A stretch of 64,000 bases of DNA from Camellia lanceoleosa. Lineage: Eukaryota > Streptophyta > Magnoliopsida > Ericales > Theaceae. This document shows positions 32,750 to 44,435 of the stretch, piece after piece; the stretch's first letter is position 1; each line of letters begins with the position of its first letter. The stretch covers positions 194,282,463-194,346,462 of the forward strand of contig CM045758.1 of assembly GCA_025200525.1 (NCBI GenBank). The letters run 5' to 3'. Both the position numbers and the translations under genes were made by a program. The notes below the pieces were generated by a model. The model was not told where the DNA came from. It saw nothing but the letters and a program-made list of their open reading frames with translations, and made no database searches.

Positions 32750-33590
32750 GTGGCTAGACGTAGAGCAAGAGGAGAAAATAAACGCTTAGAAGAAGGTGTG
32801 GAAGGAGAGGTAGAAATACCTAACTCAGAAGACAATGTGATGGATGCACCTATCCCATTAGATCCTCCATAAATGGTCGAACAGACCAGTATTTCAGAAT
32901 ATACAACACACGTCCACCACACTAGACAAGGCCATAAAACTGGACCTTCGAATGTCCCTTCTCTTCACCCAATAAATCTATAGGGAGGTTTAGTAGATGC
33001 TATGGGGCAACAATTAATGTATACAATGAAAAGATGGGCAACATCCTTTTTGGATCGAGTAAACTCCCATCAACCAATGATCGCATGACAGGTTGAAGAA
33101 AGCATGAATTCTTTTAACATAGATTGGCTCCAGACAAACAGCTTATGCAAAATAATGGACAAACCAATGGTCAGACTAGCAATCATAGTCATGAATGGTT
33201 GCCACCTGTGCCTCCGTAATGGTATGAAGCTCTTTTGAGACCACTAGCAAACCAAAATGTACTATTACCCACCAGCAAAACCATACAAATTGGTGGATCT
33301 GGGCCAGCACAAGGGAATGGTATGAGGATGTTTCCAAATCCTATGTTCGAAGCCATACCTGGCACATAGGGCTTCATTAATCTTATGTTTGAATTTAAAC
33401 CCGAGGATTGGAGGGATTTCTTAAGGCTAGAAGAGAAACAACACTTATTCCTCCTCCTGTAGCACCTGTCGTAGGGCTTGTCCCAGGATAGATTCCAAGA
33501 GATCAGCCATACCTCCAACAGCAACCAATACAATAAGGACAACCAGTCTTGTTATAGCGATTCTGGTTTTGACCCATCACTTGTTGTATC
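32750..33590 (+). pseudogene. gag: Element A gag, 5' part
   Basis: Reads from a GTG at 32750 (GTG GCT AGA CGT), where related elements would have ATG, through a basic Arg-rich start and an acidic stretch. Gln/Pro-rich text follows near 33440-33540. In-frame stops occur at about 32870, 32980, 33087 and later. The right end is interrupted by another LTR; gag resumes near 35676. It would have been the N-terminal, low-complexity part of the Tat Gag. Confidence 0.6.
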
Positions 33591-35663
33591 CCCAGACTTA
33601 GGTTTAATGCTTTCATATTGTTGTTTACCTCTTGTTCCTCTTGTATCTCTTTAGAATTGGCTTTCGAATTATAGTTATGTATTTGGAATAAGTTGGTTGC
33701 TTGTTTTTCCCAAACCTTTGTTGTCCAAATTTTTGCTCTTCTGCTCGAGCAGGAATTCTTGCGCTCAGTGGGCTTCACAAATTTTGCTTCTCCGCTCGAA
33801 CGACCATTCTTGCGCTCGAGTGGGATTTGTCAACTCTCAGTACTTTTGCAAACATGCAAATACTAGAAGAGTGTGTTCTACGCTTGAGCGGTGTTTTCTA
33901 TGCTCGAGCGGGTAGACACTCGAGCGTCTAGTTCTACGCTCGAGCAGGGTCCTTCGTCTGCAACACTTCTGGAAATGTGTATTCCACGCTCGATCGTCAC
34001 TTCTTACGCTCGAGCGAGACTTTGTATCTGATGCTCGAGCGTCACTTTCCACGCTCGAGCGGACTGCGTGTATAACAGTCTGTAAAGATAATGTTTTTGT
34101 TCACTTTTTCATTTTTCTCTCTTTTTCTAAAACTCTCCAAAACCCAAGATCTTGAGTTTCTCTCTTTAAAATACAATCTCTCTCTACATTTTGACCTAGC
34201 TCTATTGTGTTCTTCACCCTAATGCCTTTGAGAAAAAGGTAGAGTGCTTCAAAATCTTAATTTTGATCCGAATGAAGTTGGGTCTCAGTGTCTTTGAAGT
34301 TTCAACCTTCCTTTACTCGTCTTCTAACTTGAGGTAGGGATTTTCTATACTTTGTTATGATTTTTAACTTAGTTATTTGTGGTTGTGTGACAATGGTGAG
34401 ATTTGGGAGTAGTTTGAACAAATATAGGGTTTGGGTATAAAATGAAAAAAGGGGTTTTTGGTGAATGTGGAATAAATGAGTATGGGGCTTGAATATGAGG
34501 TCATGTTGTGTCAAAATAATTGATTTTGATACTTAGGTTGATATTTAGAAAATGAGGATTTTGCCCAAATTGAATTTAATTGTTATTTTATATAAATAAT
34601 TGAAATTGACATTGAAAAGGTAAAATTGGATGATTATGGATGTACATGGTGGAATTGGATATGTATTATCTCACACCTTTGGAAATTTTGAATAAATTAT
34701 CTATCTTGAGAATATATATCTGTTTAGAAATATCTGTATTGGGTTATCGGTGGAGAATAGCTATGATTGTTGTAGTAATTGCATGAGAATTAGGTGAATT
34801 AAAACTAATCATGATTGGTTATCATTGAATATGATCGTGTTGTAAATACATTGTATATGTATGATTATTTGAGAGGAGAAAGGGAATGTACTCCTGGTGT
34901 GATTATGTGTTTAAATACATTGCATATGTATGATTGTTTGAGAGAAGAAAGGGGAAGGATTCCATTGTTTGGAAAGAGAAAGTGGATAGACTCCATTATA
35001 ATTAAGTTGGCTGAAGTGTCTTGGGTGAAAGTCCCGAAATTTATACATGGGTGCCGATCCCGCGGATGAAATATCTGTAAAATGGTAGTTTGAAGTGTTG
35101 TATGTTTATAATGTGATTATAGAACCATTGAGTTGTAGTCTCATTTGGGTTATTAAAAAAATAATGAAATTGGCTCATATATTGAAATGAATTAGAGGAA
35201 AATGAAAACGAATATGGAATTGGTACTCTTTGGCAATATAAAAGTATGAATGTTTTATCCCGGATATTGTATATGCACATGCACTTATATTTTTATTAAA
35301 TCTCATATATTGTGTTAGATCATTCCTACTGGGTTGTGGCTCACTCTATTTGGGAAAAACATTTTTAGGTAATGATGGCATGCCTCCACCAAGATAGTAG
35401 TTTGGAGGGACTTTTGGGAGTAAAAGCTTCTTTATTTTGATTGTGTATTTTTGTATAGTCAAGGGCTTTATTTGTAAGAACTAGTCTCATTTTGTTGTAA
35501 CCAAGTCAAGGCTTGGAAATATATAAGCCTATAGGGCATTTATTTATGTTAAACTCTTTTGTATTATTAATTCTTTGAAATGAAAGACATTGTACTCAGA
35601 TTCATGCTGTCATCCATATATGTTTTTGGGTTATATTTATTGTGTACTTTTGGGGGCATTACA
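33590..35663 (+). mobile_element. Solo LTR or LTR fragment in gag of A
   Basis: Inserted between two parts of element A gag. The right end GGGGGCATTACA (to 35663) is LTR-like; the left end is unresolved (33.5-33.7 kb) and no target duplication is apparent, so it may be truncated. It shares with solo LTR I a block of paired CGCTCGAGCG palindromes, a following pyrimidine-rich leader, and a donor-like TTGAG|GTA(A/G)GGATTTT (near 34332 here, 1733 in solo LTR I). No internal domains. Confidence 0.6.
33742..34061. promoter_or_regulatory. Six 20-bp-spaced CGCTCGAGCG dyads
   Basis: Pairs start at 33742/33762, 33793/33813, 33881/33901, 33917/33937, 33987/34007 and 34032/34052, every pair exactly 20 bp start to start with a 10-bp linker. 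Half-sites vary (TGCTCGAGCA, CGCTCGAACG, CGCTTGAGCG, CACTCGAGCG, CGCTCGATCG) but the second half-site is usually perfect. Linkers tend to end in CTTG, CTA, CTTA or CCA. Confidence 0.65.
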
Positions 35664-35675
35664 TGAATGTACCTA

Positions 35676-37030
35676 TATACTAACCAAGAAGCCCTCAAGC
35701 ACATGGTGTTCCTCCAAACCCTGTGTGTGTCCCTCTAATAATGGTTCAACCAACACAAAATATGGTTCCAAGAGACCAAATTGCTAATATAGTTAGAGAA
35801 ATGTGTGGACCTATAGCTCAGGGGGTCCAGACACCAATGTACATAAAACCTTACTCGGAGTGGGTAGATAGGGTACATGAGTATCCTAGGGGGTTTAGAA
35901 TTTCAGACTTTACCCTTTTTTATGGTGATGGAAATCAGTTAACAATGGAACACATTGCTTGGTTTATAAGCTAGTGTGGTGAGTTTGTTAATAATGATTA
36001 CATCAAATTGAGACTTTTTTCAAATTCTTTAACTGGAGCAACCTTCATATGGTACATAAACCTTACACTTGGCTCTATCCAAACTTGGCAGCAAATGGAG
36101 GAGGTTTTTCATGCCCAATTTTTCCAAACAGAACTTGAAGTTTCCATGCCAGACTTGGTAAGATTGAGCCAAAGGCCTGATGAGAAGACTGCTCAGCTTA
36201 TTGCCAGATTTAAAAGGGCACGAAACAAATGTAGGGTCGTGCTACTAGAGCCTGAATTTGCAAGATTGGCTCAAAATAGTTTGGAGTTTAGGCTTCAAAA
36301 GAAGTTTGACTCAACTGAGTTTCAAGACTTAGAAAAGTTAACATATAAGGTGTCTAGATATGAAACTTTACTCGAAGAAGAACAAGATCGAAGTAATGCG
36401 TTATATAAGACCTGTTATAGGGACCCTAATTATGAAATTGATGCAGCAAAGAGTGTAGGAAAAAAACCTATGACTTGTAAGGCATTAATTCAGAAAGACA
36501 GTACAATAGATTAGCAGTTTAAAAAGAAAAACCTGCATAGGAAGTATTCTTTTGACTTAACAAAAGTAGATGACATTTTTTATCATTTGCTTATAGCAAA
36601 TTTCCTAAAGTTACCAAAGGGAGTTAAGATCCCTACCCTTGAAGAACTTAAATGAAAACTGTATTGTAAATTGCACAATTCTTGGTCTCATTCAACTGAA
36701 AACTGTATTGTTTTCCGTGACATGATCCAAGAACAGATTCGGAAGGGGAGGCTAAAGTTTCTAGCCAAAACCAAAAAAGCTATGGGAATTGACACCAACC
36801 TATTTTTGGAGATTGGGGAGGCTACAGCCAATGTTGGCATGCCAAATTTCCAAAACCTATCCGTGAAAGAATTGGAGGAGGTCACTGTGCAGATGCATGT
36901 GGCTAGCCAGGCTGCTTTCAGGAAGAACATAAGAAGTTCACCAACTGATGGACAAAGCTCTGCAGGCCTAAAAGAAGGCTCTAGTGAAGAGATATTGGAT
37001 GTCGATTCTCTCGAAGCTGCTGTAGTGTAG
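35676..37030 (+). pseudogene. gag: Element A gag, capsid part
   Basis: Tat-type capsid. Visible blocks are EYPRGFRISDFTLFYGDGN, then FSNSLTGATFIWYINL, TWQQMEEVFHAQFFQTE and DEKTAQLIARFKRARNKC. The C-terminal WSHSTENCIVFRDMIQ block (36688-36730) is the usual Tat region before the gag-protease spacer. Stops at about 35974, 36512 and 36652 interrupt the frame. A frameshift near 35685 separates it from the N-terminal part beyond the inserted LTR. Gag would form the cytoplasmic particle around element RNA. Confidence 0.85.
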
Positions 37031-38280
37031 AGGATGTGTCCTAGGTGCAGGATGTGTTACAAATGGCTGAAAGGGCTCCTAGTTGATGGGAAAAAGTATT
37101 ACAAAGAGATGCAGAAGGACCGAATAGCCAGCACCTATAACAATAGGCCATACCCAACTAGCCCTAGACAGCATTCGTCCTTGGTAGTTCCACCAGATAC
37201 CAAGATGCAATCAAAAGAAAAGATGCCTCTGTATGAAACCAGGCCACCCAATTATTACTAGGTAGATAACCAGCCTGAAAGCAAGCATGGATTTAGTGCA
37301 AGGCATAGGACCTGGATTGATAATTGGCCCCTAAGGACTACTTTGAAGACTGTTTCAAAGAGTAGGGCAGTAGATCGAGCAGCCAAACCAGTGGGCTGAT
37401 GGGTCCCAGGAGTTCCAGATTGGTTTGTCATGCAGAACAAACCTAAGGAAATGCCTACTTAAAGAAAGGTTTTTGGAAACCAGGGAAAAATGATCAAACC
37501 TCCCTTGGTGGCTCCAAACAATTGGGTGTTATTAAAGAACCCAAAAACAAGGGAGCCAAATGTGGTTCCTATGATTTCTAAGTCTAAAATGAGGAAGATC
37601 CAACGAAGATACACCTAGTATCAGAGGGATTTGAAAGAAAGTGGAGAGAGCACTTCTATGGCACAAGTAAAATATCATACAAATAGGGGGATAGGTTCAA
37701 AGCCTGCTCCGAAGATCATGAGGAGTGCTAGCATGGAGCAGTTGGCTAAAGTTCGTGCTGAACTGAGAGCCAAAGAAAAATCCAATTTAGCAGGACTCAA
37801 GAAGGCTTTTATGGAAAGTGACGATGAAACGGATAAAGGGACTAAGTTAGGTTAAGAGAAAACATTAGCTAAAGATGAAATGTTTGAGGCCTTCATAGCT
37901 AAACAGACCTTTCTAGTTAACAAGCCAACGGAGATAGACCACCAACAGGCTGCTTCAAAGGAACTTGCTAGCATAAAGGTACTAGAATGCAGTATAGAGG
38001 ATGCTTCCGAAATAATAGAACAAGCTAGTTTGGAAAGGAAACAAATACAGCCAGTAGTTCAGTTTAGCTCATTCCCTCCAGTGCCAGTAAACGTGGTATA
38101 TATACTGCTATAGAAGTTCCAGGCTAAAGAGGGAAACCAAGAAGGTCAAGAATGACCCCATTCCAGTTTCTAGTGAAGATTCACAGGCCAGCATGATTCA
38201 AGATGAGTTCGAAGTGGCCACACCAATGGAAACTAAAGAAGAAAGTGAGGAGGTAAGTATTAACCTCTGATATCCTTTTG
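37031..38280 (+). pseudogene. Element A gag-protease spacer
   Basis: Basic and then acidic low-complexity coding remains spread over frames 37034-37261, 37631-37855 and 37880-38113, with several in-frame stops. A CPRCRMCYKW segment opens it but is not a standard zinc knuckle. The stretch has the place and composition of the long spacer between Gag and protease in Tat elements; no domain is recognised. Confidence 0.6.
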
Positions 38281-39228
38281 AGTGCCCTACAACATCTATG
38301 ACTCAGTACGTTAAGCCCCTGTATATCAAGGCTTACTTCGATGGGATACAAATGAATAGGGTGTTAGTGGATAATGGAACGGCAGTGAACCTACTTCTGA
38401 AGTCCTCCTTGAAGCAATTAGGAAAAAGAAACCCCAGATTAATCCCAACCAACACAACCATTACTGGTTTCGCTGGGGATAAGCAGATGGCTCAGGGCAT
38501 TCTGCCCATCAACCTAAGTGTGGGAACCAAAGATTGCATGACAGCATTCTTTGTTATAGACAGTAATGCCAAATATAATGCTTTGCTTGGCAGGGATTGA
38601 ATCCACACCAATAAATGTGTGCCTTCCTCTCTACATTAGAAAATGATGATAGCGCTATGCAATGGAGAGGCAAAGGAGATCAACGCAGACCCTTAACCTT
38701 TTATTGCTTGTGCTGATTTTGCAGAGGCCAAGTTATATACTGAAGAAGTGACACCACTCAGTATACTGAGGAAGCCTGATAAAATAACCGAAGTGATGAC
38801 TCATGAGGAAGTAGCACACTTGAAGCACTTAGTACAGGAGAGTGCTGATGAATAATTCATCACGAAAGATAACAATGATGCCTAGTGGTAGGCAAGAAAA
38901 TCAAGACCAAAAAGCCAAACCTTTGGCTTTAATCAAGTTTTTAGTATTGGACTTAAAATCAATAGTCCAGAAGGTGCAGGAACAAAAGAGAGAAGCCATG
39001 GTGATTGGCTGTAATCAGGAGGAACAAAAGGCCAGATTTTTTGCTCTAGGTAAGTACTGTGCATTGGATATTGAAACAAAAGTCCGAGAGATACAAGAAG
39101 AAGAAGTCTTGTGGACAGATTTTGTCTACGAAGAAGAAAGCAAAGAGGTGGAACTTGAAAGGATAGAGGTAGACAAAAAGGTTACTTCGAAGGCAGAGGA
39201 ATGTAAGGGGGAAACATCAGCGAATACC
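38281..39228 (+). pseudogene. pro: Element A protease and linker
   Basis: Retropepsin in 38298-38600: active-site RVLVDNGTAVNLL (Asp-Asn-Gly instead of Asp-Ser-Gly, common in Tat elements) and terminal YNALLGRD. Stops follow at 38598 and 38695. The linker (KPDKITEVMTHEEVAHLKH and the 38842-39264 frame) runs into the insertion site of element B at 39228. The frame across the removed insertion is continuous: codons before 39228 join in frame to 59359 onward. Confidence 0.82.
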
Positions 39229-40836
39229 TGTAGACACTCCATTTTGACCGGCCTTAAAACTTAGGCGCTTTCTTTTGATTACCCGATGATGATAAGTAGA
39301 ATATGTTTCTCACAGAATCCTCAGTAAGAGAGATGGAACTTAAACTTTAATCCTAATCTTCATTATTATAGTCAAATTGTTTTAAAATACTAAATATTTC
39401 ATTAGTTTAGTATTTTTTGTAATTTTGCATAATTTTATGTGTTTGTTCATATTTTTGGTGTTTTTATATAAATTGGTATAAATTATATCTTTTATATATA
39501 TAAAATAAAATAATAAAAAGTTATAATATTATGTTATATGTTTAATATTATTATATTATATGTTTAGTATTTTATGTATAGTTATAGTATTATATTATAT
39601 ATTTAGTATTTTATATATAGTTATATTATTATACTATATGTTTAGTATTTTTGTATAAATTATATTTTTTAGATATTATATATTATATATATATATATAT
39701 ATATTATAAAAGAAAAATAATAAAAAATTATTTTGATATTAATCAGCCCTCCACTGCCGACATTCAAATCTCAACATAACATATATATAGTATATTAAAT
39801 ATAATCATATATTAAATATAATCTTTATATAATATCTATATTATTATATTATATGCCTATAGCTTTTTATATTATTATATTATACTTTGTTGCCTATATA
39901 AAGTCAAAGAGAGAGAGGCTCAAGGGAGCAAAAAAAAAAAAAAAAGAACATAAGAATGCTTCAAGAGAGTTAGAGACAAAAAAGAGTAAAAGATTGTCTA
40001 CATTTTCAATTTTGAGCCAACACTTCCAAGCTTCCATAGCTACTGAAATTCCTCATTTCCATACACCAAAAATACTCCAAAAATTCTAATATAGCCAAAG
40101 ATCAATTGCCTTGATCATAAGGAAGAGTATTTAGTGATTGAAAGTGAGAGAAACTAGAGAGTTAGCCACTTTCCATACCATAAACTCCATAATTTCGAAT
40201 TGAGGATTTAATAACACACTTCTTACACTTGAAGGTGATCAAGAAGGAGTTTGCGAACTAAGGAGTGCATCATTTCCTTGGAAGGTGAATTTCACAAACC
40301 TTTCATTTTCTTGCATTTATTACTTATTTTGCTCTTTTGTTTTGATTTATTGTTATATTGTATATTGTTGTAATCTAATTGAAAGTGGTGAATTGATGTC
40401 CCATATATGTTGTTTTTTAGAATGAGAAAGAGACCTTCCATGCTAAATGGTTTGATCTCTTCGAAGGTTCATTATCAGGGTATTACATCTCTCTTTTGCC
40501 AAGAATAACTCCTTGTTTGACGCTTCTTTTCATTTAGACGACTTAAACTCACCATTGGACTTAATGAATTAAAGAATGGATAGTAGTCTAAAATTGAGGC
40601 TAAAATGGTGCAAGATAATTTGGTTGTGTTCAATTGGAACTTAATTGAACACATGAAAACTTGAGGCAGTTTATACTCATTAGTGATGAAATGATTCAAG
40701 TTTCCAAGGTCACCACTTCCCTTGAACAATTCATGAAAGGGAAGAAGTTAGAGTCATATCTTGTTGCATTTATTGAACTTGCACAATTTGATTCACAAGA
40801 CATCATGCAATGAAATTGCTTGAATTAGTGAAGTTT
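39229..40836 (+). repeat. Element B 5' LTR, truncated
   Basis: Matches the first half of the complete LTR at 56274-59353: TGTAGACA start, AT-rich TTTAGTATTTTAT repeats, GCCCTCCACTGCCGACAT block, the poly-A-interrupted AGGCTCAAGGGAGC segment, and the exon-like stretch near 40240-40284. It stops after GAATTAGTGAAG at about 40836, where the sequence switches to inverted LTR. It contains the intron-like segment that the 3' LTR lacks. Confidence 0.85.
40285..40420 (+). other. Intron-like segment absent from the other LTR
   Basis: 136 bp starting GTGAAT after CCTTGGAAG and ending TTTTTTAG before AATGAGAAAGAG. The complete LTR has CCTTGGAAG joined directly to CATGAGAAAGAG (57320-57336). GT...AG ends, a T-rich 3' end and an exact fit suggest a spliced intron; alternatives are a deletion between flanking bases or an insertion without duplication. 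Confidence 0.7.
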
Positions 40837-41957
40837 TTTTGCTCTCCTGAGCCTTTCCCTCTTTGGCTTTATATAGGCAACAAAGTATAATATAATAATA
40901 TAAATATAATAATATAAAAAGTTATAAGCATATAATATAATAATATAAATATTATATAAAGATTATATTTAATATACTATATATATGTTATGTTGAGATT
41001 TGGATGTCAGCAGCTGATGGCTGACCGACATCAAAACAATTTTTTATAATTTTTCTTTTATTATATATATATAATATAATATAATATATCTAAAATATAT
41101 AATTTATATCAAAATATTAAACATATAATATAATAATATAACTATATATAAAATACTAAAAATATAATATAATACTATAACTATATATAAAATACTAAAC
41201 ATATAATATAATACTATAACTATACATAAAATACTAAACAGAGCATAAAATGAGGAATTTCAGTAGCTATAAAAGCTTGAAAGTGTTGGCTCAAAATTGA
41301 AGATGTAGACAATCTTTTACTCTCTTTTCTCTTGAAGCATTCTTATGTTCTTTTTTTTTTTTTTTTTACACTCCCCTAAGCCTCTCCCTCTTTGGCTTTG
41401 TATAGGCAACAAAGTATAATATAATAATATAAAAAGCTATAGGCATATAATATAATCATATAGATATTATATAAAAATTATATTTAATATATTATATATA
41501 TGTTATGCTGAAATTTGGATGTTGGTAGCCGAGGGTTGACTGTCATCAACATAATTTTTTATTATTTTTCTTTTATAATATATATATATAATATAATATC
41601 TAAAATATATAATTTATACCAAAATACTAAACATATAATATAATAATATAACTTTTTATTATTTTATTTTATATATATATAATATATAATATATAATTTA
41701 TATATATATAATATATAATTTATACCAATTTATATCAAAACACCAAAAATATAAACAAACACATAAAATTATGCAAAATTACAAAAAAACTAAACTAATG
41801 AAATATTTAGTATTTTAAAACAATTTGGCTATAATGATGAAGGTTGGGATTAAAGTTCAAACTGGGGATTCTGCAAGAAAGACATTCTACTTGTCATCAT
41901 TGGGTAATCAAAAGAAAGCGCTCAAGTCTTAGGGCTGGTCAAAATGGGGTGTCTACA
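40837..41957 (-). repeat. Inverted element B LTR piece
   Basis: Reverse-strand LTR sequence. On the minus strand it starts TGTAGACACCCC at 41957, follows the LTR to about 41248, then repeats an earlier LTR section (41245 to about 40837) beginning TTTAGTATTTTATG. It meets the forward LTR head-on at 40836/40837, giving an imperfect inverted repeat of LTR sequence over about 2.7 kb. Confidence 0.8.
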
Positions 41958-42289
41958 GTTGTCCCTTTTTGATAGAGCTCGAAGTCATTTCATGACGTGA
42001 GTGAATGTCAAAGCCCGAAGATGACCCTTTTGACAAGGTTAGAAGATTTGGGCAAACAAACAAATGTGCAAACAATTGGTTAAACCCGAGGGTTGCCTAC
42101 GTATCCCTTTAAGGGCTCAAACTTGCGTAGTTCAGGGGTAAGATGCAAATGATATGCACGATACAACTTTGAAAGACGGATTGACACGCTTCGCGAAGCC
42201 GGTTATTTTGAAAATGATAATGCAAGATGATGCAATAAACAAATAATGAATACAATACGCAAGATAGTGAACAACACACGAACTAACAA

Positions 42290-42700
42290 CACTCTACCTA
42301 CTCCAAAACACAGGACGAGGAAAGAAAACATCGCTCAGGACTACATTTCCCGCATCCTAAGAAACAAGAAGACGAAAATCGCTTGGGGTCGTGTTTCACA
42401 CGTCCCGAGGTGAAAACAAAACAGCTTAGAGCCACACTTCGCGTATCCAAAGATAAAAATAAAATCGTTTGGGATAGTGTTTCACGTATCCCAAGAGCAA
42501 ACACACCCAAGGTCGCGTTTTACGCGTCTTGAGATAAAAGAAGAACCGATCGAGATCATGTTTCACACGTCCCGAGATAAAATCCGCCCAGGAGCGCATT
42601 TCACACGTCTTGAGAAACAAAAACCGCTCAGGCTCGTGCTTCACACGTCTCGAGATAAAACCCGTCCAAGGCCGCATTTCACGTGCACTGAGAAACAATA
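42290..42700 (-). repeat. About 50-bp degenerate tandem array (B 3' UTR)
   Basis: About eight units built on a GAnATAAAA, then a short CCGCTCAGG-like stretch, TTTCACACGTC and CGAG pattern. It lies in the 3' UTR of the inverted half of element B. The same array is present in forward orientation at about 55520-55920. Confidence 0.75.
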
Positions 42701-42702
42701 GA

Positions 42703-43145
42703 GAGGTGTGCGATAGATGTACAAAGTGAACGAGTGTGATAGATGCACAAAGTGAACAAGTGCGATAGATGGACAAAGTGAACAAGTGAGATAGATGCAC
42801 AAAGTGATCGAGTGTGATAGATGCACAAAGTGAACGAGTGCAATAGATGTACAAAATGAGCGAGTGCGATAGACGCACAAAGTGATCGAGTGCGATAGAT
42901 CAAAGTGAACGAGTGTGATAAACGTACAAAGTGAACGAGTGCGATAGATGCACAAAGTGATCGAGTGCGATAGATACACAAAGTGATCGAGTGCGATACA
43001 TGCACAAAGTGAATGAGTGCGATAGATGCATAAAGTGATTAAGTGCGATAGATGCACAAAGTGAACGAGTGCATAGATGCACAAAGTGATCGAGTGCGAT
43101 ACATGCACAAAGTGAACGAGTGCGATAGATGCACAAAGTGATCGC
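42703..43145 (-). repeat. 26-bp tandem array, about 17 copies
   Basis: Units of GATAGATGCACAAAGTGAACG plus AGTGC (26 bp), with alternation between AACGAG and ATCGAG in the middle. Because 26 is not a multiple of 3, each reading phase gives the same repetitive peptide; these ORFs are not genes. The array lies in the 3' UTR of the inverted half of B and recurs at 52276-52370 and 55055-55515. Confidence 0.92.
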
Positions 43146-43780
43146 AATTACAAAGCCGTGTAGGTTCTCCTACTGAGACACGAATAACTTATCTTGAACT
43201 CCTCTGAATGAACCGTACATACAATATTGTTTGGTTACAACATAACCAACAGACGTACCTAACCGTATCTCATACGGAGAGAGGGGGTTTTTAACCAGGT
43301 AAACATCAAATCCTTATACGTTTTACATGGGAGGAACAAATATGGTATAACCAACAAGCATACCTAACCGTATCTCATACGGAGAGGGGAAAGATTTTAA
43401 TTTAGTAAATATCAAATCCTAACACGTTTTACGTGAAGAGAACAAAGGTGAATTTGAAGTCCAAACACGTCTCACGTGAGTAGAAGAAGGTATGATAGAA
43501 TGATTTCTTTTTTTTTCCTCGTTTTCAAAAAAATGTCAAAAAGATTTTTTTTTTTTTTATAAATACCAAATGTCGTATACAAAATACACACAAATATATA
43601 CATACGATATACATATACATATTCGGGCAATATTCTGTTTGCTTGAATATTCTGTTTGAATATTCTGTTTGTGGTCGTCAACGGGAAGATGTCGTTACTG
43701 AAAAGGCATATTCCGTTTGCTGACATCAGCGTGCGTACGCAAAAATATCAAAACGAAAGGAAAAACACAAATGCGTGGAT
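43146..43780 (-). other. B 3' UTR, no gene
   Basis: 3' UTR of the inverted half. It holds a two-copy repeat of about 110 bp around ACCTAACCGTATCTCATACGG (about 43255 and 43363), also found in forward orientation at 54780-54960. Poly-T at 43501-43560. Confidence 0.6.
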
Positions 43781-43782
43781 AC

Positions 43783-44050
43783 GGGGCTTCAAACCTCTAA
43801 CTCAAGCTTCTCCGAGTCCTCAACTACTGAGCCAAACTACTTTTGTGACAAAATATTCTAATAAATATATATATATATATATAGGTATACGAGACATATA
43901 TACGTAAAACCAAAACAAAATAAAAGAAACACTCGTTGCTATGGGGGCTCAAACCTCTAACCTCAAGCTCAGTCCCTCAATCCTTAACCATTGAGCCGAA
44001 CCACTGAGCCCAAGCCACTCTTGTGACCAAATATTCAAACAAATATATAT
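43783..44050 (-). repeat. Duplicated tRNA-like sequence
   Basis: Two copies (about 43783-43880 and 43942-44050) that on the minus strand read GGCTCAATGGTTAAGG, then GAGGTTTGAGCCCC. These resemble the A box and B box of tRNA genes. There is no full cloverleaf, so this is at most a tRNA-derived or SINE-like fragment duplicated with its flank. Confidence 0.35.
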
Positions 44051-44435
44051 AATACATAGATGTACAATACATATACACATATATATACATATACCACTCT
44101 CCCGCCTCTCTCTCTCTATTTTTGTCTCACTCTTTCTTCCTTCATCTTCTTCGAGCATCGTGTCTGGCGCGATTTCAACAATCGCGGCACCTGACTAACA
44201 GGCTATCCAATCCTGCTCCGATTATCAATGATCGTCTCAGTCTTTCTCCCTTTTTGTCTTCTTCTTCGCTCTCTTCTTAAGTTGAGGCTTGCGAGAGATA
44301 GAGGCAGAGCAAAAGCCTACAAACTTTCTCTGCCACCACTTTGCAACCTCTTTCTTTTGCATTACTCTCCTTTGTCATGGCTTCTTCACACAGTTCTCTC
44401 ACTCTTTTCCATACCTGTACGAGTCCACGATAGAG

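Noticed and set aside
33189..33542. Minus-strand ORF in element A gag
   Set aside because: Opposite to gag remains, no recognised domain, and different in kind from the antisense ORFs located after integrase.
39653..39720. TATA boxes in AT-rich runs (also 41040-41100, 23408-23435)
   Set aside because: Simple AT repeats; no leader or start follows, so no promoter call is justified.
42426..43147. Long minus-strand ORFs with repeated Leu/Ser/His/Cys motifs
   Set aside because: Read-through of the 26-bp tandem array; the same peptide appears in all phases because 26 is not divisible by 3. The matching plus-strand ORFs at 55002-55563 are the same artefact.
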